Of a stretch of DNA of 5,482 nucleotides, positions 1 through 5,130 are shown piece after piece. The position numbers and the translations under genes are program-made. Numbering within the stretch: the stretch's first letter is position 1; the number at the start of each line of letters is the position of its first letter. The notes under the pieces are model-generated. The model did not search any database. It was not told the origin of the DNA and saw only the letters and a program-made list of their open reading frames with translations. Source of the stretch: Candidatus Omnitrophota bacterium (GTDB lineage Bacteria > Omnitrophota > Gorgyraeia > Duberdicusellales > 4484-171); assembly GCA_023228195.1 (NCBI GenBank), contig JALOBR010000092.1, positions 1 through 5,482 of the forward strand, written 5' to 3'.

Positions 1-462
1 AAGGTCAACGCGAACTATTGATAGCTTTCCGCGCTTAAAACTTAAAAGGTTTACAAAATCAGAATACGAAGCTTCTTCTTCAATTACCTTTGCAATTATT
101 TTAGTATCGTCGACCGGGACATCAACCCCCAGTTCTGAAAATGTTTTTTCGTTATCGGGGTTGTTTACCCTTCCGACTGTCCTGTGCACTTCAAATTTTT
201 CCTTGGCAACCTGGCAGATTATAAGGTTATCTTCGTCATCGCCCGTTACCGCAGCTAAAACATCTGCCCGGGTAATGCCTGCCTGTTCCAAAATGTCCGG
301 CTCGCAGCCATCACCGTTGATAACCAAAACATCAAGCTGTTTGGCGAGTTCATCGCACACAATTCTATCTTTTTCAATAATGCTTACTTTGTGCTTATTC
401 TGGTTAAGCCTTTTTGCCAAAAAATAGCCAACTTTTCCTGCACCAACTATTACTATATTCAT
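1..462 (-). CDS. trkA: TrkA-family potassium uptake regulator, second of a tandem pair (3' end outside window)
   Basis: Open frame of 154 codons from an ATG at 460-462 to the left edge, so the C-terminus is missing. The protein begins MNIVIVGAGKVGYFLAKRL, a Rossmann beta-alpha-beta fold with the GxGxxG motif at residues 7-12 and an acidic Glu30 at the end of strand 2, as in NAD(H)-binding RCK_N domains. Further RCK_N signatures are a 'VINGDGCEPDIL' segment near residues 47-58 and 'AAVTGDDEDNLI' near 70-81. The RCK_C domain starts near residue 140 and is cut off. TrkA proteins bind nucleotides on the cytoplasmic face of TrkH/TrkG-type potassium channels and gate them. The start lies four bases after the stop of the upstream trkA paralogue, so the two are surely co-transcribed and probably translationally coupled. 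The Shine-Dalgarno is weak, which fits coupling. A trkH gene beyond the left edge is expected but not seen. Confidence 0.93.
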   Translation of the reverse strand, partial: MNIVIVGAGKVGYFLAKRLNQNKHKVSIIEKDRIVCDELAKQLDVLVINGDGCEPDILEQAGITRADVLAAVTGDDEDNLIICQVAKEKFEVHRTVGRVNNPDNEKTFSELGVDVPVDDTKIIAKVIEEEASYSDFVNLLSFKRGKLSIVRVDL

Positions 463-466
463 AATT

Positions 467-1111
467 TTATAAGCTAAATCTTTCTTTCATCCTGCCGAGG
501 CTTTTTACTTTAACTATACCCATTAAAATATCGTTTTCCTCAATGATTGTTTTTTCATCAGGAATTATAACTCCGTCCATGCGCCTTACAGCAACTACCA
601 TAAATTCGCCGGGAATATTTAAGCTTTGAGCGGGCTTACCGATAAGATTCTTTTTCGGATCTATTTCTATGACTCCTAAATCTTTCGTTTCGATAAGATA
701 GCTTGAGAAGTGGCTCTCGATGATTTTATCTCTAAGCATGGCGGCAAAAAGCATGGTTCCGCTTATTATATCCATGCCAAGCGCCGCGTAAATATGGGCG
801 CGCTGCGGGTCATAAACCCTCGCAATAACTTTTGGCACATTAAATATTTTCTTTGCAACCTGCGCGGAAATAAGGTTAGTGTTGTCTCCATTGGTAACAG
901 CGCAGAAAGCATCTGCTTTTTCAATGCCGGCACTCTTAAGCAAATCCTGGTCAAAACCATTACCAACCAGCGTTATGCCGTTAAATGTGCCGCCCAGCCT
1001 GTCAAAAGAAGAAGGGCTTTTATCGATAACAACGACATCATGGCCTTCGTTTGAAAGAAGCTTGGCAAGCTCTGAACCTACCCGCCCGCAACCGACTATG
1101 ATTACGTACAT
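467..1111 (-). CDS. trkA: TrkA-family potassium uptake regulator, first of a tandem pair
   Basis: A 214-residue protein with one RCK_N and one RCK_C domain, the usual size of a single-unit TrkA/KtrA-type regulator (E. coli TrkA is a fused double unit of about twice this length). It opens MYVIIVGCGRVGSELAKLL: GxGxxG at residues 7-12 and Asp30 ending strand 2, which favours NAD(H). 'TLVGNGFDQDLLKSAGI' and 'FCAVTNGDNTNLISA' are standard RCK_N elements. Residues ~134-214 form the RCK_C domain, with 'GEFMVVAVRR' and 'ENDILMGI'. It differs from the following paralogue throughout, so this is an old pair and not a recent duplication. Paired single-unit TrkA genes (for example ceoB/ceoC in mycobacteria) are thought to form a mixed regulatory ring on a TrkH channel; that role here is inferred. 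The start is set by GAGG five bases before the ATG. An inverted repeat separates it from rplT. Confidence 0.95.
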   Translation of the reverse strand: MYVIIVGCGRVGSELAKLLSNEGHDVVVIDKSPSSFDRLGGTFNGITLVGNGFDQDLLKSAGIEKADAFCAVTNGDNTNLISAQVAKKIFNVPKVIARVYDPQRAHIYAALGMDIISGTMLFAAMLRDKIIESHFSSYLIETKDLGVIEIDPKKNLIGKPAQSLNIPGEFMVVAVRRMDGVIIPDEKTIIEENDILMGIVKVKSLGRMKERFSL

Positions 1112-1125
1112 ATTTTCCTCAAAAA

Positions 1126-1214
1126 GCTTTCAGGTATCGGCTTTCAGGTGTCAGCCTTAAATATCTTAACATTTACGTCTTCAAGCTGACGCCTGATGCC
1201 TGATAGCTGATGGC
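1126..1214. repeat. Inverted repeat made of heptads, between rplT and trkA
   Basis: Arms are 1126-1155 and 1185-1214, with a 29-base loop. Aligning one arm to the reverse complement of the other gives 22 identities in 30. Each arm is built of four 7-base units of the type NNTCAGS: on the minus strand the rplT-proximal arm reads CATCAGC, TATCAGG, CATCAGG, CGTCAGC. The outer end touches the last base of the rplT stop codon. On the trkA side the stem is followed in the transcript by five T's and then the trkA Shine-Dalgarno. It could act as an attenuator or terminator between the ribosomal genes and trkA, or be a dispersed repeat that settled in the spacer. A related sequence occurs at 2572-2609. 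Confidence 0.8.
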
Positions 1215-1558
1215 TATTTTTTTACTTCTTCCAGTATTTTATCAAAAACCGCGGGATATTCAGCTGCTATTTTTGCAAGCATATCTCTCGAGAGAAGGAC
1301 ATTTTTCTTTTGCAAATCATGCATAAAATCATTATAGGTTAGTCCTTTTTCTCTTACTGCGGCGTTGATACGCGTAATCCAAAGCGCGCGGAACTCTCTC
1401 CTTCTGGCGCGGCGATCCCTGTAGGAATAAACAAGCGCGCGGCGTACCGTTTCAATCGCGCGGCGATAATTTTTTGAACGCTTTCCCCAATAGCCCTTTG
1501 CCATTTTCAGGACTTTTTTCTTTCGTGCTCGTGAAGCCGGTTGTTGTTTTACTCGCAT
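1214..1558 (-). CDS. rplT: 50S ribosomal protein L20
   Basis: A 114-residue basic protein that matches L20 over its full length: MRVKQQPASRARKKKVLKMA at the N-terminus, then the conserved 'KGYWGKRSKNYRRA', 'RRARRREFRALWITRINAA' and a C-terminal helical part containing 'LLSRDMLAKIA'. L20 is a primary binder of 23S rRNA, needed early in large-subunit assembly. In several bacteria it also represses translation of its own operon by binding a leader or intergenic RNA. The frame continues upstream to an ATG at 1577-1579. I chose the ATG at 1556-1558 because AAGGAGG lies five bases before it and the family starts at this point (usually M-x-R-V-K). It follows rpmI after 121 bases that hold two hairpins. 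The downstream gene is trkA, not the pheS often found here. Confidence 0.97.
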   Translation of the reverse strand: MRVKQQPASRARKKKVLKMAKGYWGKRSKNYRRAIETVRRALVYSYRDRRARRREFRALWITRINAAVREKGLTYNDFMHDLQKKNVLLSRDMLAKIAAEYPAVFDKILEEVKK

Positions 1559-1563
1559 ATTAT

Positions 1564-1570
1564 CCTCCTT
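1564..1570 (-). promoter_or_regulatory. Ribosome binding site deciding the rplT start
   Basis: The minus strand reads AAGGAGG followed by ATAAT and the ATG at 1556-1558. This near-perfect Shine-Dalgarno excludes the in-frame ATG at 1577-1579, which lies upstream of it. Confidence 0.85.
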
Positions 1571-1595
1571 AATGAACACATTATTTTTTCAAGCT

Positions 1596-1612
1596 GCTTG
1601 CCCCGGGCAAGC
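1596..1612. repeat. Short perfect GC-rich hairpin in the rpmI-rplT spacer
   Basis: GCTTGCCC and GGGCAAGC form a perfect 8-bp palindrome around a single C; a 7-bp stem with a 3-base loop is the realistic fold. It lies 38 bases upstream of the rplT start on the transcript. It is not followed by a T-run in the direction of transcription, so it does not look like a terminator. It may shape rplT leader structure or be a small dispersed palindrome. Confidence 0.65.
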
Positions 1613-1635
1613 GTGCAGAAAAAATACTAGTGCGA

Positions 1636-1665
1636 ATTACCCCTGAACGAAGTGAACGGGGTAAT
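1636..1665. repeat. Palindromic hairpin in the rpmI-rplT spacer
   Basis: ATTACCCC (1636-1643) pairs perfectly with GGGGTAAT (1658-1665) around a 14-base loop, TGAACGAAGTGAAC. The loop itself has a weak dyad (GAACGAAGTGAAC). It starts 15 bases after the rpmI stop codon in the transcript. A run of six T's follows only about ten bases past the stem, so classical termination is possible but not convincing. The stem-plus-dyad-loop form resembles dispersed palindromic repeats in many bacterial genomes; that assignment is inference. Confidence 0.65.
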
Positions 1666-1679
1666 GACGTGTTATTATT

Positions 1680-1880
1680 TCAAAAAGAATACGGCAGTGC
1701 CCTTTTTACCGCCATTCTATCTACCCCAACGACAAGCGCTTTTTTGCGCAAAAATCTTTTCCTTTTTTCGCTCCTTCCGCTTAAAAGATGCCTTCTACTT
1801 CCTTTAGAACGAAGAATCTTTTTGTTTTTGGTAACTTTTAATCTTTTTGCAAACCCTTTTTTTGTTTTTAACTTAGGCAT
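1680..1880 (-). CDS. rpmI: 50S ribosomal protein L35
   Basis: A 66-residue, very basic protein of the normal L35 length. It shows the family pattern throughout: MPKLKTKKGFAKRLKVT at the start, 'SRRHLL' near residue 28, 'KRKRFLRKKALV' near 39-50, and 'KRALPYSF' at the C-terminus (the family usually ends in RxLPY plus a few residues). L35 is a small component of the large ribosomal subunit, buried in 23S rRNA. Its place between infC and rplT is the classical arrangement. An AGGAG Shine-Dalgarno sits six bases before the ATG and directly touches the 3' arm of a strong hairpin, so access to the start could be structure-controlled. The spacers on both sides are long compared with the usual tight packing of this cluster. 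Confidence 0.97.
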   Translation of the reverse strand: MPKLKTKKGFAKRLKVTKNKKILRSKGSRRHLLSGRSEKRKRFLRKKALVVGVDRMAVKRALPYSF

Positions 1881-1891
1881 ATTTTACTCCT

Positions 1892-1981
1892 TAAATTTTG
1901 CGACGCAGTCGCGAAATTTAACCCCGAAGCGTTTCACGTAAATTTTCGCAGAAAATTTACGTGATATTTGGGCGCAAGGGG
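1892..1981 (-). promoter_or_regulatory. Structured leader of rpmI: two adjacent GCA-triloop hairpins
   Basis: Hairpin 1 spans 1935-1963: CACGTAAATTTTC pairs perfectly with GAAAATTTACGTG around a GCA triloop. It is enclosed by further pairing of 1922-1925 (CCCC) with 1978-1981 (GGGG) and 1929-1931 (GCG) with 1973-1975 (CGC), leaving small internal loops. Hairpin 2 spans 1892-1920: TAAATTTTGCGAC pairs with GTCGCGAAATTTA with one imperfect (G-T) position, again 13 bp and again a GCA triloop. One base separates the two elements. On the transcript hairpin 2 runs straight into the rpmI Shine-Dalgarno AGGAG. A control element for L35/L20 synthesis, in the manner of L20 autoregulation in this operon in other bacteria, is a reasonable inference. 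The alternative is two copies of a dispersed palindrome. Confidence 0.6.
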
Positions 1982-2045
1982 CATACAAAATACAATATTT
2001 TTCCAACCGTACCTATCGTGTAAAAGACCATCGTGGTAATTTGTT

Positions 2046-2549
2046 TTACTTCGGCCCTAATACCATAACCAATGCCCTACCAAGCATTATAGGGTCTTTA
2101 TCTATTTTACCTAATTTTTCTATATCCTGGACCAATTTCGCTATCACTCTGTTTCCTAAATCTTTATGGGCCATCTCTCTGCCGCGGAATAACATTCTTA
2201 TCCTTACTTTATGCCCTTTTTCAAGAAACTCTTTTACGTGTTTTAATTTTATTTCATAATCGTGGACATCTATTCTTGGGCTTATGCGGATTTCTTTTAA
2301 CTGAGCCTGCTTTTGATGCTTCTTCACTTCCCTCTCGCGTTTCTCCTGTTCATAACGGTATTTTGAGAAATCCATTATGCGGCAAACCGGCGGATTTGCT
2401 GCCGGGGCAACTTCTACCAAATCAAGCTCTGCCTCGTCTGCCCTTTTTAACGCAAGCTCTTTTGGGAAAATACCAAGCTGCTCTCCTTGCGGCCCAATGA
2501 TTCTTAATGTTTTTGCAAAAATCTTTTCATTGACTCTTATATACCTCAC
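2046..2549 (-). CDS. infC: Translation initiation factor IF-3
   Basis: A 167-residue protein with the full IF3 plan. The N-terminal domain starts 'RYIRVNEKI' and carries 'GEQLGIFP' and the hallmark 'DLVEVAPAANPPVCRIMDF' (residues ~43-61). A charged linker helix follows (~62-84), then the C-terminal domain with 'KEIRISPRIDVHDYEIK', 'FLEKGHKVRIRMLFRGREM' and the end 'RALVMVLGPK'. IF3 binds the 30S subunit, prevents premature 50S joining and checks start-codon and initiator-tRNA fidelity. The start codon is GTG (2547-2549), supported by an ideal AAGGAGGT eight bases upstream. Many bacteria use a rare start such as AUU for infC autoregulation; here the start is a near-normal GTG. It lies 87 bases after thrS and 165 before rpmI. 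Confidence 0.97.
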   Translation of the reverse strand: MRYIRVNEKIFAKTLRIIGPQGEQLGIFPKELALKRADEAELDLVEVAPAANPPVCRIMDFSKYRYEQEKREREVKKHQKQAQLKEIRISPRIDVHDYEIKLKHVKEFLEKGHKVRIRMLFRGREMAHKDLGNRVIAKLVQDIEKLGKIDKDPIMLGRALVMVLGPK

Positions 2550-2557
2550 TCGCTACT

Positions 2558-2565
2558 ACCTCCTT
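2558..2565 (-). promoter_or_regulatory. Strong ribosome binding site for the GTG start of infC
   Basis: The minus strand reads AAGGAGGT, then eight bases, then GTG at 2547-2549. No competing ATG lies at this distance, so this site decides the non-ATG start. It follows the 2572-2609 hairpin and a short AT stretch. Confidence 0.85.
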
Positions 2566-2571
2566 TTAAAA

Positions 2572-2609
2572 GCTGTCAGCTATCGCTCTTTGGCTCCCAG
2601 CGGCTGACA
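2572..2609. repeat. Inverted repeat in the thrS-infC spacer, related to the rplT-trkA repeat
   Basis: TGTCAGC (2574-2580) pairs perfectly with GCTGACA (2603-2609) around a 22-base loop. The opening GCTGTCAGCTATCG (2572-2585) matches GCTTTCAGGTATCG at 1126-1139 in 12 of 14 positions and shows the same 7-base rhythm. In the transcript the stem ends in AGC and TTTT, then the infC Shine-Dalgarno, the same order as before trkA. It may be a leader hairpin for infC or a weak attenuator, or it may belong to a dispersed repeat family. Confidence 0.6.
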
Positions 2610-2636
2610 ACTAACATCCGGGGGCCGATACCTATA

Positions 2637-4349
2637 CTAAGCTTTTTGTATTTCTTTTTTTAAGATATTCAAAAAGCTTTCCATATCCATGTTACCTAAA
2701 TTCTGCATTCCCCTCGCTCTTACTGAAATCTGTTTGGCATCGCGTTCTTTCTTGCCTACTATAACCATATAAGGCACTTTACGTATTTCTTTTTCTCTTA
2801 TTTTTCTCTGCAAGGTTTCGTTACGTAAATCTGCTTCCACGCGAATATTTTCTTTTTCTAAAATATCTTTTATTTCTTTGGCGTAATCTTCAACATCCTC
2901 CGTAATATTCAAAACGCTCACTTGAACCGGGGAAAGCCAAAGAGGAAATTTCCCTGCGTAATGCTCAATTAGCGTCGCGATAAACCTTTCCAAACTTCCT
3001 AAAATTACACGGTGGATCATGACGACGCGCGTATCTTTTCCGTCAGGGGCGCGATAAGTTAAATCAAACCTTTCAGGAATAGCGTAATCAAGCTGGACAG
3101 TCGCGCATTGCCATTCTCTATTCAATGCATCTTTAAGCTTTATGTCTATTTTTGGGCCGTAAAAGGCGCCGTCGCCCGGATTTATTCTGTAATTAAAACT
3201 TTTTTTCTTAAGCACTTCTTCCAAAATGCCTTCGGCAACATCCCAATTTTCTTTTTCGCCGATAAATTTTTCCGGGCGCGTGCTAAGTTCCGCCGTAAAA
3301 TCATTGAAACCGAATTTATTCATTGCTTCTTTTACAAAACTCAAAACGCCTTCTATCTCGGAGTATAAATCTTCCTTACGGCAAAATATATGCGCGTCAT
3401 CCTGAGTGAAACCGCGGACACGAAGAAGCCCATGCAATACTCCGCTTTTTTCGTAACGATAAACCGTGCCCAATTCAAACATTCGAAGCGGCAATTCTCT
3501 CCAACTGCGAAGACTGGCTTTATAAATCAGTATGTGCCCGGGGCAATTCATCGGCTTTAAGATAAATTCCTGGTTTTCCTTGGTCACTGGATACATATAA
3601 TCCTGATAATAATCCAGATGGCCGCTTTTTTGCCATAATTTCTTATCCATTATGTGAGGAGTTTGAACCATTTTATATCCGCGCCGATAATGTTCGTTTA
3701 TTTCCCAATCTTCAATTATTCTTTTTAAGCGCGCGCCATCCGGCAGATAAAAAACAAGGCCCGCTCCTGCTTCATTATAAAACAACTCAAATAGTCCGAG
3801 CTCTCTTCCTAAAGTCCTGTGGTCTCTCAGCTTTGCTTCTTCCAGAAGCTTTAAATGATTTTCTAATTCTTCTTTAGTTGAGAACACGGTGCCGTAAATA
3901 CGCACAAGCTGCTGATTAGAATCTATACCTTTCCAATAAGCGCCTGAGGTTGAAAGTATTTTGAAATATTTTGCTTCTTTGGTTGATTCAATATGCGGGC
4001 CCTTACACAAATCCACGAAATCGCCATGCTTATATATGGAAACTTTCCCTTGAGCCAAATCTTTTATGAGTTCAACCTTGAAAGTTTCGCCTTTGGAATT
4101 AAAAAACTCAATTGCTTTTTCACTTTCCCAGTCTTCGTGGACAAAGGGAAGATTTTTATTTATCTCTTCACGCATTAATTGTTCTATCCTGGCTAAATCC
4201 TCTTCCTTTATCCCGCCGGGAATTTCAAAATCATAGTAGAAGCCGTTTTCAATAGCCGGACCAATACCTAATTTTGCCTGCGGGTAAATCTTCTTTACCG
4301 CGGAAGCCATAATGTGCGAACAAGAATGTCTGAGTGTTTGTAAGTCCAT
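2637..4349 (-). CDS. thrS: Threonyl-tRNA synthetase, form without the TGS domain
   Basis: 570 residues, shorter than the ~640 of E. coli ThrRS because the N-terminal TGS domain is absent. The protein starts within the N2 editing domain, whose zinc/water-binding residues are all present: HxxxH at His8/His12 and CxxxH at Cys115/His119 ('DLCKGPH'). It should therefore clear Ser-tRNAThr. The class II catalytic core follows, with 'MNCPGH' (zinc ligand Cys269), motif 2 around Arg298 with 'HGLLRVRGFTQDDAH' (ligand His320) and motif 3 'HRVILGSLERF' (ligand His446, Arg455). The anticodon-binding domain runs from ~468 to the end. The missing TGS is real: the codons before the ATG are TAA AAA, an in-frame stop that is also the stop of the lipoprotein gene. 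AGGA lies eight bases upstream. Close contact with the lipoprotein gene upstream and infC downstream indicates shared transcription. Confidence 0.97.
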   Translation of the reverse strand: MDLQTLRHSCSHIMASAVKKIYPQAKLGIGPAIENGFYYDFEIPGGIKEEDLARIEQLMREEINKNLPFVHEDWESEKAIEFFNSKGETFKVELIKDLAQGKVSIYKHGDFVDLCKGPHIESTKEAKYFKILSTSGAYWKGIDSNQQLVRIYGTVFSTKEELENHLKLLEEAKLRDHRTLGRELGLFELFYNEAGAGLVFYLPDGARLKRIIEDWEINEHYRRGYKMVQTPHIMDKKLWQKSGHLDYYQDYMYPVTKENQEFILKPMNCPGHILIYKASLRSWRELPLRMFELGTVYRYEKSGVLHGLLRVRGFTQDDAHIFCRKEDLYSEIEGVLSFVKEAMNKFGFNDFTAELSTRPEKFIGEKENWDVAEGILEEVLKKKSFNYRINPGDGAFYGPKIDIKLKDALNREWQCATVQLDYAIPERFDLTYRAPDGKDTRVVMIHRVILGSLERFIATLIEHYAGKFPLWLSPVQVSVLNITEDVEDYAKEIKDILEKENIRVEADLRNETLQRKIREKEIRKVPYMVIVGKKERDAKQISVRARGMQNLGNMDMESFLNILKKEIQKA

Positions 4350-4352
4350 TTT

Positions 4353-4868
4353 TTAATTCCTAATAGCTAACGATCTTATGGTAGATAAAAATATTTTTTC
4401 ATCATCTTTACGATCTTGCCCTACAGCAAAAAGAACTACAACAAAACTATATTTACCGGAAAATGTAACATAAATACGTAAAATTTTATCGTACTCATCG
4501 TAACATTTTGCCGCAGCCCATTCCTTTCCGTTAACATTAACAATTTGCGGGCTGCCGACACTTTGCATTTGAATATTTTCATTTTCGTTGACGGATAAAA
4601 AAATAGGCAATAATTCGTTTTCTAACTGTTCCATTGGCGATTGAAACCTGATGCCATCAACGCGTAAACTAATCACTGAGTTGCCATACTTCTGGGTGCT
4701 ATATTTTGTAAAAGAAACTGACTTGCCATCCCCTCCAGGCACTACATGCCAACCAGAAGGAACTATAATTTCATAATTGGCATCCCGATTAACGTATTTT
4801 CCGCCATTTGAACAAGCTGATGCTAACACAAGAAAAACTAATAATAATGTAAAATTTTTATATTTCAT
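4353..4868 (-). CDS. Putative lipoprotein with a possible PsbP-like domain
   Basis: 171 residues. The N-terminus is a typical lipoprotein signal: MKYKN, a hydrophobic stretch of residues 6-16, then 'LASAC' with Cys19 as the probable lipidated residue (a relaxed lipobox, with Ala at -3). Ser follows the cysteine, so in a diderm it would be expected at the outer membrane. The mature part has 'DANYEIIVPSGWHV' followed by alternating strand-like segments ('SVISLRVDGI', 'LRIYVTFSGKYSFVVVLFAV') and an acidic C-terminal segment ending 'FLSTIRSL'. This pattern recalls small PsbP/DcrB-like lipoproteins that start with a 'Y-x-I-x-x-P-x-G-W' strand; that family call is by eye only. The function is unknown. 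It ends three bases before thrS in the same frame, so it is co-transcribed and probably coupled, though no link to tRNA charging is evident. The Shine-Dalgarno is weak (AAGG, ten bases upstream). Confidence 0.82.
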   Translation of the reverse strand: MKYKNFTLLLVFLVLASACSNGGKYVNRDANYEIIVPSGWHVVPGGDGKSVSFTKYSTQKYGNSVISLRVDGIRFQSPMEQLENELLPIFLSVNENENIQMQSVGSPQIVNVNGKEWAAAKCYDEYDKILRIYVTFSGKYSFVVVLFAVGQDRKDDEKIFLSTIRSLAIRN

Positions 4869-4938
4869 TTTAAATCTGCCTTACAAGAAATAGCCTACTT
4901 GCCGGCGCTAATTTTCAAACTACTACAAAATATGGTTA

Positions 4939-5010
4939 GCGGTGTAGAATTTTCCACCGGAGGCGGGTCCGCCTTTATTTTTACATTTCGGTGGCGGGGA
5001 ACCCACGACC
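4939..5010 (-). pseudogene. Possible tRNA-Val 3'-half remnant, interrupted
   Basis: GCGGTGTAGAATTT (4939-4952) matches 13 of 14 bases of the tRNA-Val 3' end at 5134-5147. GAACCCACGACC (4999-5010) is identical to the tRNA T-arm at 5148-5159. The two pieces keep the tRNA order and orientation but are separated by 46 extra bases that include the palindrome GGCGG-GT-CCGCC (4962-4973). No anticodon arm or 5' acceptor strand can be recognised beyond them. It could be a broken tRNA copy, a duplicated tRNA 3' end left by integration, or chance plus common T-arm sequence. Confidence 0.35.
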
Positions 5011-5112
5011 ATCCCAATTTAATTATCTGCAACAAATGGGCACATAAGAATTCTCCCGCCTTGGGCGGGATCCGCCTAGATAAAAATTTATGGTGGCGGA
5101 GAACCTTAGGCC
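4946..5112. repeat. Two direct copies of a ~65-bp palindromic unit
   Basis: Copy A (about 4946-5010) and copy B (about 5047-5112) are offset by 101-102 bases. Shared blocks in order are AGAATT; a CC-rich stretch; GGCGGG(A)TCCGCC (4962-4973 and 5064-5076); a 15-16 base AT-rich spacer; and GGTGGCGGRGAACC (4990-5003 and 5092-5105, 13 of 14 identical). Copy B also has a perfect 7-bp stem TCCCGCC/GGCGGGA (5054-5070) with a TTG loop. Its outer ends, TTCTCCCGCC and GGCGGAGAA, can pair into a larger hairpin. This fills most of the 262-base gene-free stretch between tRNA-Val and the lipoprotein gene (4869-5130). I see no gene, no clear promoter and no convincing terminator there. Confidence 0.65.
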
Positions 5113-5130
5113 CTTTTTTTCTTATATATA

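Noticed and set aside
161..427. Plus-strand open frame of 88 codons opposite the second trkA gene
   Set aside because: Antisense shadow of the conserved RCK_N domain; Ser/Leu-rich with no recognisable domain.
710..1054. Plus-strand open frame of 114 codons opposite the first trkA gene
   Set aside because: It is wholly antisense to a clear RCK protein; its composition is not protein-like and no family is recognised.
1559..1579. Longer rplT with an upstream ATG adding seven residues
   Set aside because: The AAGGAGG site at 1564-1570 lies inside that extension and is correctly spaced only for the ATG at 1556-1558, where the L20 family begins.
1630..1941. Plus-strand open frame of 103 codons opposite rpmI and its leader
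   Set aside because: Antisense to L35 and to the two hairpins; the Phe/Leu richness comes from reading Lys/Arg codons backwards.
1126..2609. CRISPR array, from the regular TCAG-type repeats
   Set aside because: Units are seven bases without spacers of constant length, arranged as inverted arms; no cas gene is present.
5111..5130. Terminator for tRNA-Val from GGCCC and the following T-run
   Set aside because: The T-run is on the plus strand; on the transcribed minus strand it is an A-run preceding GGGCC, so it cannot terminate the tRNA transcript.
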